Positions 1 through 10,000 of a stretch of DNA of 15,342 bases are shown piece by piece. A model generated the notes under the pieces. The model made no database searches, had not been told where the DNA came from, and worked only from the letters and a program-made list of their open reading frames with translations. Made by a program: the position numbers and the translations under genes. This stretch comes from Lunasporangiospora selenospora (taxonomy: Eukaryota > Mortierellomycota > Mortierellomycetes > Mortierellales > Mortierellaceae): the NCBI GenBank assembly GCA_015680635.1, contig JAABOA010000004.1, positions 8,746-24,087 on the forward strand, written 5' to 3'. Positions within the stretch are counted from its first letter, which is position 1, and the number at the start of each line of letters is the position of its first letter.

Positions 1-107
1 GTCCAAGAATCGGTCTTCGCAAGGCTGCTGAACCGGCCCAACCTTTCACAAAGTTTGAGGCGACCCTGTACTCGGATCTGGAGAGCCGCTATGGAGCAGG
101 ATTTTGA
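1..107 (+). CDS. 3' end of an unidentified gene (C-terminal codons only)
   Basis: Reading from base 3, the frame is open to a TGA at 105-107 and gives about 34 residues with ordinary composition, ending in ESRYGAGF. A second frame from base 1 is also open, to a TGA at 112-114, but its product is Arg/Leu-rich and less protein-like. I therefore prefer the first frame, weakly. No domain is recognisable from so short a tail, and the rest of the gene lies outside the window. If real, it runs towards the minus-strand oxidase gene, so the two 3' ends share the next 290 bp. It could also be untranslated sequence. Confidence 0.3.
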   Translation, partial: PRIGLRKAAEPAQPFTKFEATLYSDLESRYGAGF

Positions 108-397
108 ATTGTGAGGGAAGCCATCTAAGGGTGGATCTCTAGGAGCCCCTTCAATTGTGGAAAACTGGAAAGAAAAAAAAAAAGTGTATTGCATGCAAAT
201 GGTTGTTGGATTGGTGGCCTTTTAGTAGTATTGTTATTCCTGTTTTAATATTTTCTTCAATACCTTTCTGGGCACCCATTAAAGCGATTTCTATTATCCC
301 TAGTAACTCGTCTAAAATACCATCACACACACTCACTCTCACTCTCACTCTCACGCGACGCATATGGAACAAGGGAAAGGTTCCTCCCTCCTATCCT
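108..397. other. Convergent intergenic gap with 3' flanks of two genes
   Basis: No coding signal is seen here. The gap lies between the probable stop of the leftmost gene and the stop of the oxidase gene, so it should hold both 3' UTRs and poly(A) sites. It contains an 11-A run (173-183) and the microsatellite at 322-354. No canonical AATAAA signal was found on either strand. Short open frames here are low-complexity read-through of the repeat. Confidence 0.6.
322..354. repeat. CA / CACTCT-type microsatellite
   Basis: A short CA run passes into three perfect ACTCTC hexamers at 335-352, followed by CAC. It sits in the convergent 3' gap, probably within a 3' UTR, and is expected to be length-polymorphic between strains. 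Confidence 0.85.
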
Positions 398-2935
398 TTA
401 CGTTGTGAGACGAAGCCATTTCGCCTCGAGGACAGGCACGTCGTCCAATAGAACAACCAACATGTAATGCGCTGGTGGGGCAAGGCCACCTGTCGACGGA
501 GCCTTCACACGAAGAGTCAAATCCGCCCCTGTTTCCTCATTTACAGGCTCGCGCCTCTCGATCTCCAACCCCACATAGCGCTGACTCATATGGGTTGAAT
601 GAGTAATAAATCCCGGCTGAACTAGCGCGACCCGGACGTTGGTTGGAACTCGGTTGTACCATCGGACGCTAATACCAAACGTCTCCCCAAAATGAATCAA
701 GACAGGCCAACCTGTGATCTCGCCCTGAACAATCGGGAATCGGAACGTGTCGTGCATACCGTCAGATGTAGACAGAGCCATGACCTCAACAAGCTCTTCT
801 TGGAAGAGATAGGGCGGAAGAAATCGTTCGACACGATATTCGGTTGGGAATGGTCCGTCACCGTATTCGATCGGTTTGCCGTTCGGATTCGACCCAGCAA
901 CGAGGACACTCATGTCTGGGAGTAAGAAGGCAACGGAATGGTACATCCGGGCGATCAGACTCGGGTTCCAGACTTTGAACCGTTGACCCCTGGGTGCATA
1001 GGGGAGATACTGGACTGGATGAAGCACAGGGTCAGAGGCCCGGTCAAAACCTGCAGTGCCTGTGTTGGCACCATTTATGATAAGGACGGATCCATCGGCG
1101 AGATGGGCCATATCGGGCATCATCCTCCCAAAGGGCATTTCCTCCATTTCCCATTGGGGATCCTCACTCAAGGGTGAGATCCGACCACAGGAGGAGACTC
1201 CCTTGGCCTGTGTCGAAAATTCCGTCGCACCTCCACAGACAAGGACCTCGGGCTGAAAGTTATTCTCGGGTGAGAGTGGTAACAGCACAGAACCTCCTGT
1301 AAGTGGGTAGTTGCGAGGTGGTCCCGGAATATCTGGTAGACGCTTGATGATTTTCCAAGTCGAAGTGGAAAGAATGACGGCCTTGGTTGAGGCCAAGATG
1401 AATAGATTTTTGTCCGGAAGGAGATGGACCATAGGGTAGAGGTTGTTAGGAAGAGTTTCGATCAGGAATGGGAAGGGGATAGTCTTTGGAGTTCCTGGAA
1501 GAGGCGGGAACAGTTCAAAGTTGGGTACATTAATGTGGTCATTGTTGACGGATGATGCGTGGTTGGAGCCGCCAAGAATGAACAGCTCGCCTGATGCAAG
1601 AGCCTCTATAGTAAGGGGGGGGGGGAGGCGTTCAGGACGATAGACAATGTGCACTTCAATTAGTGGTTGTCGATCACAGATTTTAATATCAACTAGACAA
1701 TACAGATGCGCAGGAGGTTCATTCGAAAATTAGATACAAGGGTGAGTGCTTACCGACAGTTGGATACCACCGTTTCTCTTGTAGATGTACTTTAAAATCC
1801 TGCTTCCAGTCGCACTTTGTTTCGTTGCATGGCTTGAAGAGTCGGATACCGTCGTATCCTTCCATCACTTCCTCTGATGGCTGGCCGCCAGCAATAGAGA
1901 CAACTGTCTGTTGTAGAAAAGTGAAGTAGGCATTGTCAACTGTTAGAAACTTTTTTTTGATAGTTGTTCTCACAAGGCAATATCCCATTCTGGTGTATCA
2001 TTTTCGATTTGGAAAGAAAGAAAGAAGGAAAAGAAAAGAAAAAAAGCAAAGAAAAAACTCCTTACTCCATCAGGAAGATAGCCTCCAGCACTGCAAAACA
2101 TGTTGCTCTTCACATCCAGAGATCGCCACTGTCCATCGGATACCGAAAATTCAGTCGACCAAGCAAACTTCTTTTTAGGGTCATTTTTGCCTGGTTGACT
2201 GGATCCCTGGGATCGTGCAAAGGTTGAAGACTGAACTCTTTCCAGAAAGAGGATATTATCTGTAAATGGTCGTAAAATGGCATGCATGGCTGACACTCCA
2301 GAATGGCCAATCAGGTCCCATTGTCCGCCAATACTGGCACTTGATACATATTCTCCGTCGCCGAAGCCTGCCGAAGCTGTGTTTAAGATACCTTTATCCT
2401 CTTTTCCATTGAAGGCAGCTTCCCCGCCCGTTGGAAACTGTGGCCTAAAGGTTGCAGAGATTAAGGTAATTGCAAAGACAGCTCCTAGGGCGCGCCGATC
2501 GAACGAAAAGTAACGCGGATTGGGACTGGTGGGCGAATATGTGGCTGTGACGGGTGAGGTCGAAGAAGGGGTCGCGCCTGATTTGCCACCACCGCTGGAT
2601 ATTGGGTGAAGCAGAGTGGTCACAACAGAGAGGGGTGAGTTGGAAGAGGAGGAAGAGGAGGGTCCACTTCCCGAACTATAACTTTTCTGCGATTGGATAG
2701 ACGAGCTCCGAGTATGGGTCGATCTGTTCGATGCCGATGATATAGGTCGAGAAGTGGAAATGGAGAGCGTGAGCGAGGGTGACCCACTTGTGGCAGCAGC
2801 TGTGGTCGAGCGGGAACGTCCTTCGCCAGATTTCACACGCGAGGTCGAAGAGGAGGATGAGGATGAGGATGGGCAAGATGTGCCCAGCGGAGCATAGCCG
2901 TGTGAGAGGGCGCTAGTTCTCTTGGTGGGACCCAT
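398..2935 (-). CDS. Membrane-anchored AA5 copper radical oxidase (glyoxal/galactose oxidase-like)
   Basis: Three exons, 2935-2066, 1907-1754 and 1605-398, join in frame to 743 aa (stop TAA 400-398). Introns are 2065-1908 (GTAAGG...CAG) and 1753-1606 (GTAAGC...TATAG). The junctions restore the family patterns LPDG-TVVSIAGG and RWYPTV-EALASGEL. Residues 1-147 are Ser/Thr/Pro-rich, 149-163 form one hydrophobic segment after two arginines, and the GLOX_N propeller begins near 204 (GGQWDLIGHSGVSAMHAI). The C-terminal early-set domain (DUF1929-like) starts near 600 (VERFLPPYL). Copper and radical-cofactor residues appear present: Cys281 (FCSAGG) and Tyr338 (RWYP) for the Tyr-Cys crosslink, Tyr563-His564 (MYHS) and His677 (THSTHMSQRY). 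The family oxidises aldehydes or alcohols and releases H2O2; the substrate cannot be told here. The length exceeds secreted glyoxal oxidases because of the N-terminal tail. No cleavable signal peptide is evident, so a type II membrane protein is inferred. Confidence 0.92.
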
Positions 2936-3355
2936 GATTATGTTGCTCTGTTGTTCTCAGTTACAGGTCGCTTGCGGGTGTGGACCAAAGGACGGCCATA
3001 CAACGATGCTGGTCTGTCGATGGCGGAGAAGCAAAAAAGGGTAGACATGGCCTGTCTAGAGCTCCAATAAATTTTCTTTCTTTCTTTCCAGAAGTCCAGA
3101 TTGTCCTTACGGCCATGAGCAGCCCTACGTTTCTGCAAACCGAGCATATTGGAATGGTGCCATTGCATTATCTGTTGCATTGTCAGTTGGCGTTGTCTCT
3201 GCACCTGTTCTCTTTCGCCACTTCCTTGGAATTTCTGGTAAATAGAAAGCAGTCCTCCGGTCAAGCCACTGGAAAACAGAAAAAAAAAAAGAAAAAGAAA
3301 GCTTCATGGCTCAATGGTTCTCTCCTTTCCCTCTCTTTACCCATAGACATTCACC
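2936..3355. promoter_or_regulatory. Divergent promoter between the oxidase and DBP4
   Basis: These 420 bp separate two divergently transcribed start codons and must hold both promoters and 5' UTRs. TTTC/TCTC-rich pyrimidine tracts occur around 3070-3090 and 3318-3340, with an A-rich run near 3280-3300. No TATA box is clear. A minus-strand frame stays open from about 3264, with its first ATG at 3180, and ends in TAA at 2940-2938. That is two bases before the oxidase ATG, so it could act as an upstream ORF. CCATAG at 3341-3346, just before the DBP4 ATG, resembles a splice acceptor, and a GTAAAT at 3238 could be its donor. A 5' UTR intron is possible but unproven. Confidence 0.6.
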
Positions 3356-6300
3356 ATGCCAGCACATAAAAATGGCGACAATAGGCCACCAGCCTCGACA
3401 GTCCGCAAGGACAAGAAAATTCCAGAGAAGCAGGAACTGAAGCAATTGGATGAGAGATGCAAGCACCCTGTAAGACATTACTTGTCAGCACACTAAGTGC
3501 AGTGTGGGATGGGGAGGAAGGGACCGCCGCCCTGACTTTATACTCGGCTAGATAGGGGGCGAGCTAATCGAAAGGAGCGAGGTAGAAGTAGGAGGGGAAA
3601 ACCCATTTGACTGACACTTGAATGACCTATTCTTTTCTCTTTTTCATGACGCGACTTATAGATTATCGGCGCAGACTCGTTCCAACAGTTCGATGAGCTC
3701 CCAATTTCGAGCAAAACTCTTTCAGGATTGAAGCGAGCCAATTTTATCAAGATGACCGACATTCAACGAAAAGCCCTTCCTCTTGGACTCTGTGGAAAGG
3801 ATATCCTGGGAGCCGCCAAGACAGGAAGTGGAAAGACTTTGGCGTTCCTTGTTCCTGTATGTTTATTATTTTTATAGGAATGTCGACTGTCTTTGTTTAC
3901 TTTCAATTCTTCAACTCTTCATCCCTGAACTAACCAGAGTAACACTCGTTTGTATTCCCTTGTCCTTCGTCTCTGCGCTGCCTCTTTTATATATTTATAG
4001 TTGATCGAGATGCTTTATCGCCAAAAATGGGGTCCTATGGACGGTTTGGGAGCCTTGGTGATCTCACCCACCCGCGAATTGGCTGTTCAAATCTTTGAAG
4101 TATTGCGCAAAATCGGTCGTGAGCACTCATTTTCTGCAGGGTTGATCATCGGAGGAAAGGACTTGAAGATTGAGCGTGGACTGATTGCCAAGATGAACAT
4201 CTTGGTCTGCACCCCAGGACGTTTGCTTCAACATATGGATCAGTCTGCAGGATTTGATTGCGACAATTTGCAAATGTTGGTATTGGATGAGGCAGATCGT
4301 ATTCTGGACATGGGATTCAAAAAGACATTGAACGCCATTATCGAAAACCTGCCCAAACAACGTCAGACTATGCTCTTTTCCGCCACTCAAACAAAATCGA
4401 TCAAGGACTTGGCTCGACTCAGTTTGAAGGATCCTGAATACGTTGCTGTTCACGAGAAGGCTGAGCACGCGACACCCAAGAACTTGTCGCAGTATTACAT
4501 GGTGGTACCATTGCCACAAAAGCTGGATGTCTTGTTCAACTTTATCAAGTCTCATTTGACAGCCAAGGCGATTGTTTTCTTGTCCAGTTGTAAACAGGTT
4601 CGTCCCATTGTTTGATTTTCTGTTAACGAAATGGAGTCTTTTTTATTGCCGCACGAGATTAGACTGTTGTGGTTCTAATGAAAAAACCCCGCTTCAATTG
4701 ACATCCCCCTATTCGACTTGAATACTAGGTCCGATTCGTGTTTGAGACGTTTTGTAAGCTTCACCCAGGTGTCCCACTTCTCCACCTTCACGGAAAGCAG
4801 AAGCAACAAAAGAGAGCAGAGACATACGCCAAGTTTGCAGCACAAAAGGCAGCCTACTTGTTCTGTACGGATATTGCAGCCCGTGGATTGGATTTTGCTG
4901 CCGTCAACTGGGTCATCCAACTCGACTGTCCCGAGGACCCAGAGACCTATATCCATCGTGTCGGACGCACTGCTCGATATGAGGCAAGTGGTCAAGCAAT
5001 GCTGATGCTCTGCCCAAGTGAAGAGGCTGGTATGGTCAAGGCTCTTGAGCGTGTCAGAGTTCCAATCCAGGAGGTCAAATTGAAGCAGGACGCTAAGGAT
5101 GTTAAGAAGGAACCCATTCAGAAGCAGATGCAACGACTCTGCTTTAACGATCCTGAGGTCAAGTACTTGGGACAAAAGGCCTTTATTTCGTACATGCGTT
5201 CGGTTTATCTTCAAAAGGACAAGACCATCTTTGATGTGAACGCCCTTCCTGCAGAGGAATTTGCATCAGCCTTGGGACTTCCTGGAGCGCCGCGGATCAA
5301 ATTCGTTGAAAAGTCAAAGGCCAAGAATGCTGCCCGTGGCAGCCAAGCCAAGATGGACGAGGATGAAGCACTCTTGGGATTGGCAAGCGATGAAGACATG
5401 GGAGAGGAGGAAGAGGCTGAAGAAAAGAGCAAAGTCAAGGCACTCGAGAAGAAGAAGCGTGGTAAAAAGGAGGCTGTTCCTGAGGCCGAGGAACCAACTG
5501 CTGACTCGGCGACAACAAAGCAGCCCATGTCCAAGATTGAAAAGATGTTCAACCGAAAGAACCAGTCCGTCCTCGCAGAGCATTATACCAAGCTGGTGGA
5601 TCATGAAACAGACCGCAAGGCGACAGGCGATGATGAAGAAGAAGACTTTTGGACTATTAAGCGAGTGGATCATGACCTTGGTGGTGAGGAGCTTCCAGAG
5701 GGCGAGCCTTTGCCAATCTCAAAGAGACAGCAAAAGATGTCCAAGATCGAAAAGTTAAAGAACAAGGGTCGTGGACACAAGCTCGTCTTTGATGAAGATG
5801 GAGAGGCACATGAACTTTATGAGCTGGAAGATGAAGCTGGCTTCCTTGCCAAGGGTGATGCCAAATCGCAACAAAAGGCCTACTTGGAGAAGGAGAGAGT
5901 CACAATGGAGGCGGCCGATGTCGAGGATAAGACGATATCCAAGGAGAAGAAGCGCGAGAAGAAGGCGAAGCAGAGGGAGCGAGAGCGTGATATGGTAAGC
6001 AGCGACACCCAACTGCAGAGTTTTTTTTTTTTTTCGTTTTCTTTTGTTCATACTTGTTTTGTTCTCTGTTAACGGCTACTCAATACTTCCGCATCTTTTC
6101 CTTTGTATTACAGATGAACGACTCTGATGAAGAGGAGACCGTGGCCACACTTGGTACACCAGACTACTCTGACGATGATGGAGACGCATACAGCCACTCT
6201 GACAATGGTAGCGACGGCGAAGATATGGACCAGGATGAGGAAGAAACGCCCAAGAAGCGTGGATGGTGGCAAGACAAAGCAGACGCAGAGGAGGCAAAGA

Positions 6301-6383
6301 AGAAAAGGAAGGTTGTCGAGGTGGACGAACCACAGACATTGGAGGACCAGGAAGCCCTTGCCCTCAGACTGCTCGGACTGTAA
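3356..6383 (+). CDS. DBP4: ATP-dependent DEAD-box RNA helicase Dbp4 (DDX10 family)
   Basis: Five exons (3356-3469, 3662-3856, 4001-4597, 4729-5994, 6114-6383) join in frame to 813 aa. Introns are 192, 144, 131 and 119 nt. All helicase motifs are visible: Q motif around residues 45-73 (Gln73), motif [10 protein letters not shown] 89-97, Ia PTRELA 126-131, GG 154-155, Ib TPGR 174-177, II DEAD 199-202, III SAT 230-232, then TDIAARGLD 349-357 and HRVGRTAR 378-385. HGKQKQ at 323-328 and the DUF4217-type region (about 405-500) are typical of the Dbp4 group. The tail is charged, with acidic blocks and a KKKRK nuclear signal at 786-790. Yeast Dbp4, of similar length (770 aa), acts in nucleolar 18S pre-rRNA processing, releasing U14 snoRNA; I infer the same role here. 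The start has CACC before ATG and an in-frame stop (TAG 3344-3346) upstream. Intron 3 has a weak donor, GTTCGT. Confidence 0.95.
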
Positions 6384-7071
6384 TCGAGATCGCCAACAGG
6401 TATGCTCCATCATACGCGCCACACTACTTTTGCTGCTCCCTGTCCCTTCTCTAATCAACTAACATATTGCCGCTCCCTTGGCTTCCCCCCTTTTTTTCTT
6501 GACGTATAACAGAGCGGTATTCAAAAGCACAACTTTCGTAGACTATCATTACATAAATGCATTTTCACTTTTCATCATGATGCTGATTTGTTCCTTTCAA
6601 CCTAAAGGCAGAGTTTGCAGACTCTTCTGTCGGCTGGTGTGCTTTGCTAGCCCATGTGCACACTAAACGCTCATGAGAGCCGTGGCAATACGCGTGCTTG
6701 TTTTCTTCCTCACTCTCTGTCCTCAGAATGGGTATCCGAGTCTCAGGTCCCCAAAGGACAACGCTCTCTGAAGGGTTTCGGACGGGAATATCCTAAGCCA
6801 CGATAGTCACTCCCCCTGATCTGCCAAAACAAGTTGACTATCTTCCCCCGTGCTTCCTTGCTCCTGCCCCTCGCTCAAACTCTCTGCTGCAACTTTTTGT
6901 GTCCGTTCCTTGCCATTCTTGATCCTTCATTGTTCCGTCTGTGCGGCAAACACCAGCCCAAAGGGTAAGAGGGGGGATGAGGTTGTACACCTTCGGAAAT
7001 ATTGCGGATCAATCGACAAAGAGTTGAAAGGATACTCATCGTGTTCATATTCTCCAGGTCCCAGACCAACC
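6384..7071 (+). other. DBP4 3' flank and PPR-gene promoter / 5' leader
   Basis: No gene is supported here. Two intron-like segments are visible. The first, 6400-6512, opens with GTATGC 17 nt after the DBP4 stop. It carries a CTAAC branch-like motif near 6457-6463 and a C/T-rich tract, and ends ATAACAG, so it would be a 3' UTR intron. The second, 6965-7057, opens GTAAGA and ends TCTCCAG, 14 nt before the PPR start codon; it would be a 5' UTR intron of 93 nt. The frame of the PPR gene stays open back to about 6850 but holds no ATG before 7072. The stretch 6670-6830 shows nothing recognisable. Confidence 0.5.
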
Positions 7072-10000
7072 ATGTCTTCGACCATCTCAATAGTCAAGAG
7101 AAGTTCATCTTCCCGCTATAATCCAACCTCAACATCATGCCTCTGCCGCTTATACCAACCATTCCGACTCCAGCGACAGCATTCCGCCTCTGCTTCGGCC
7201 CTTTCGCATGAATCGTCACGTCTAGATTCAAGAACGACGCGACATTGGATTCGATCCTTCCACCAGATGACTCTTCGTCCTCAGCCCCTGAAAGCAACTC
7301 TTCAGAATAATAGTCGGCACTCTCATCCCACAGGATTGTTGGCCACACGTGTCCATCAAAAGCTCTCTTCAAGGGTGGTGCTGCAGACTTCTGTGAGGAC
7401 TATCAATACAGATCTCTGCACGATCAGAGAGCCTGCAGAAACAACATTGGAGAGGTCCTTGGCCGAGGAGACGTGTGAGCCGGATCAAAGGGGTCATAGC
7501 TATCGCCCGGAACCTCGATCAAGTAACTCTCTACCTCAGCATGCACCAATATTTTCTCGATCCTCATCCTCAGTACGGTGGTCAGCAGGAGCCATCTCTA
7601 AGGACACTCTCAATATTTCGCCAGTTTATGAGATCAAAGAGGGAATCAAAGACGCATACCGGCTAGATAGCTACGCGTTCAACCCGTTCGAGAACTATTC
7701 ACCTAGTAAACTGGGTGAGCGATACTCTGAGTCGATATATTCAGACTTTCAGGATAGCAACACAGCCTCCATCTTCAATTTTTGGCCAAAGTCGTTTCTC
7801 TCTGCTTCTCCTCTACTCCGGCAAGACGTTATCCGATCAGGCTCGCGTCTAGATTCCGAAATATACAGTGTAGAGTCCTGTGATCCATCAAAGGGCTCTT
7901 TGCTCCACGAGGATGTCGACCGTTCCCAGTTCCAGAGTGTCCATGCGAGCGATTCCCCGAGTAGATCATATCAAGAGAGCGAATTCTACTTGTCAGAATC
8001 TGATCGAGAGGGCGTTATCAGTGGATTATTGGAACGGATACAATGTGCCGAGACAACTATCACACTACGGGAACTCGAGACTACTCTGGAAAGGCTTGGT
8101 CAGGCGGCTCTTGAGGAGAAAGGACTCGGCTCCGACTTTCTTCATACCACCTCCAACAAGGATGATGTTGTCAGAACAGGACTGAATGTTGCGGTCGAGT
8201 ACTGGAAAAAGAAAAGTACACTACCTCATTGGGGCATTCGAATTGTTGATGTTTTGAATGGGTTTAATATGATCAAGGACTTGGAGCGCGTCAACCTCTT
8301 CCGACTGCAGGCCAGTCTTCCAAAGAAGCGCAATGCACTAGAGGATAGAAAGAGGAAGGACTTGATCGAAAAGGCTCTGTTGAATTTACGACACAGGAGC
8401 ATTAGTCGAGAAGAATGGAAGGCTTATACTCGACGATTTCGTCTTCAGCTAGCACTGGCACGGAGGACGGGCCAAATTCCGGATGTGAAAGAGTATGGAA
8501 ACTTTATGAAGCTTTGTGTTAAAGGATCGCAGTATCAGGAGCTGGAGCTGGCTCTTCAGCATTTCATTGCACACAATGGACGACCCGACGAAAGTATGTT
8601 TCTGGAGTATATCAAGGGACTTTCGCGTCAGGGCAACATGACGCAAGCCCAGGAGGCGTTTTTCGACATGAAGCAAAGAGGTTTACAGGTCCGGCTAGCA
8701 GCTTACGGAACACTGATTGACGGTTATGGTCGTCAGCGGGACTTTCAACGGATGGAACTCATCCTCAAGTCGCTCTATGCTGCTGGACACCAACCGACGG
8801 TCGAGATTTTTACGTCGATGATGTCGAATTACATCAGAGCAGGTCAACTTCCTCAAGCTGAGCAAGTTTTTAGCAAGCTCAAGATGCGAAATGATATTGT
8901 TCTGGACCAACACTGCCAGAACGTGATCGCAGACCTGCTGAGGATGCGTGGCGCCAATAATTTGGATGATTTACCACTGTTGCGCCACATTATTGATATT
9001 TTGCAGAAAGAGGATACGGGCGCAATCCACCTCAAAGCTCGATCACCCCTGAATCGGCTGAGCTCGTTGGTTACCATCAACCGCAAACTGAAGGGCTACC
9101 TGGACGCGATGGACACGCCTAATTTTATCTTGATGTACAAGAAACTATTGCGCCAGGGACACAAGCCCAATACGACCACCTACAACATTCTACTGGATGC
9201 CGTCAACAAGACGGGTAGACTTGAGGATGGACTCGATATCCTTGCGCTTATGAAGACGACTGATTATGGAAAGCCCAATGCTGTGACTTATTCAACATTG
9301 ATCTATGGAGCCGTCCATAGTGCAAAGGCTGATACTGCCTGGGAGCTTTACGACGAGATGATGTCAAAGAACGTGGCGCCTACATTGTATACCTATGTAT
9401 CTCTTATTGAACTTATTGGACTGGATCCCAGACACACCCGTGGACGACAAATTGTTAAGCAGCACTTCATCTCTGGAAAACACAGCTTTCGATTTCCAAT
9501 CAGCGTCTCGCTAGAGAAAAAAGTCGGACTCAACTTTGCGGCACAAGTTTACAATCAACTCTGTAACCAAGGATTAACCCCGAACGAATATATCTTTGGA
9601 GGGCTGTTGGATATGGCACTCCGAGATGGATTTATGCAATTTTCACAGCACGTGTATTTGCAAATGCTGATTAAAAAGGTTGGGCCTAACACGGCCATCA
9701 TGACGGCGCTCCTGAAGGGATTCGCGATCCAACGCGATTTTGAATCAGGGAAAAAAGTATGGAAGGCGATGCTTGAGGAGAATATTCCTCGGAATGTGGT
9801 GACCTACCATCATCTGATTCGACTCTGTGAGCGCACATCTCTCCAGGACAGTTCAATGGCTCTAAATGATTCGACCGAGGGCAAGGAGATGAAACCAAAG
9901 AGACCGTCTAGGAAAGAGATAGTGGCAAAGAAACAATCAGCTCTAGATCCACATCCCGAGTTGTTATCGACATCCACTCAGGGTCGGAAGGAAGGGGAGG

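Noticed and set aside
2980-3369. Plus-strand 129-codon frame in the divergent promoter overlapping the DBP4 start
   Set aside because: It has a low-complexity Lys run and no domain, and it runs out of frame into DBP4 exon 1. It is better explained as promoter/leader sequence.
5211-6051. Long antisense frames opposite DBP4 exon 4
   Set aside because: They arise from the Lys/Glu-rich codons of Dbp4 read in reverse. Their composition is Leu/Ser-rich with no family match.
6850-7071. N-terminal extension of the PPR protein from 6850
   Set aside because: Codon 6850 is GTG and there is no in-frame ATG before 7072. The sequence after 7072 already looks like a mitochondrial presequence.
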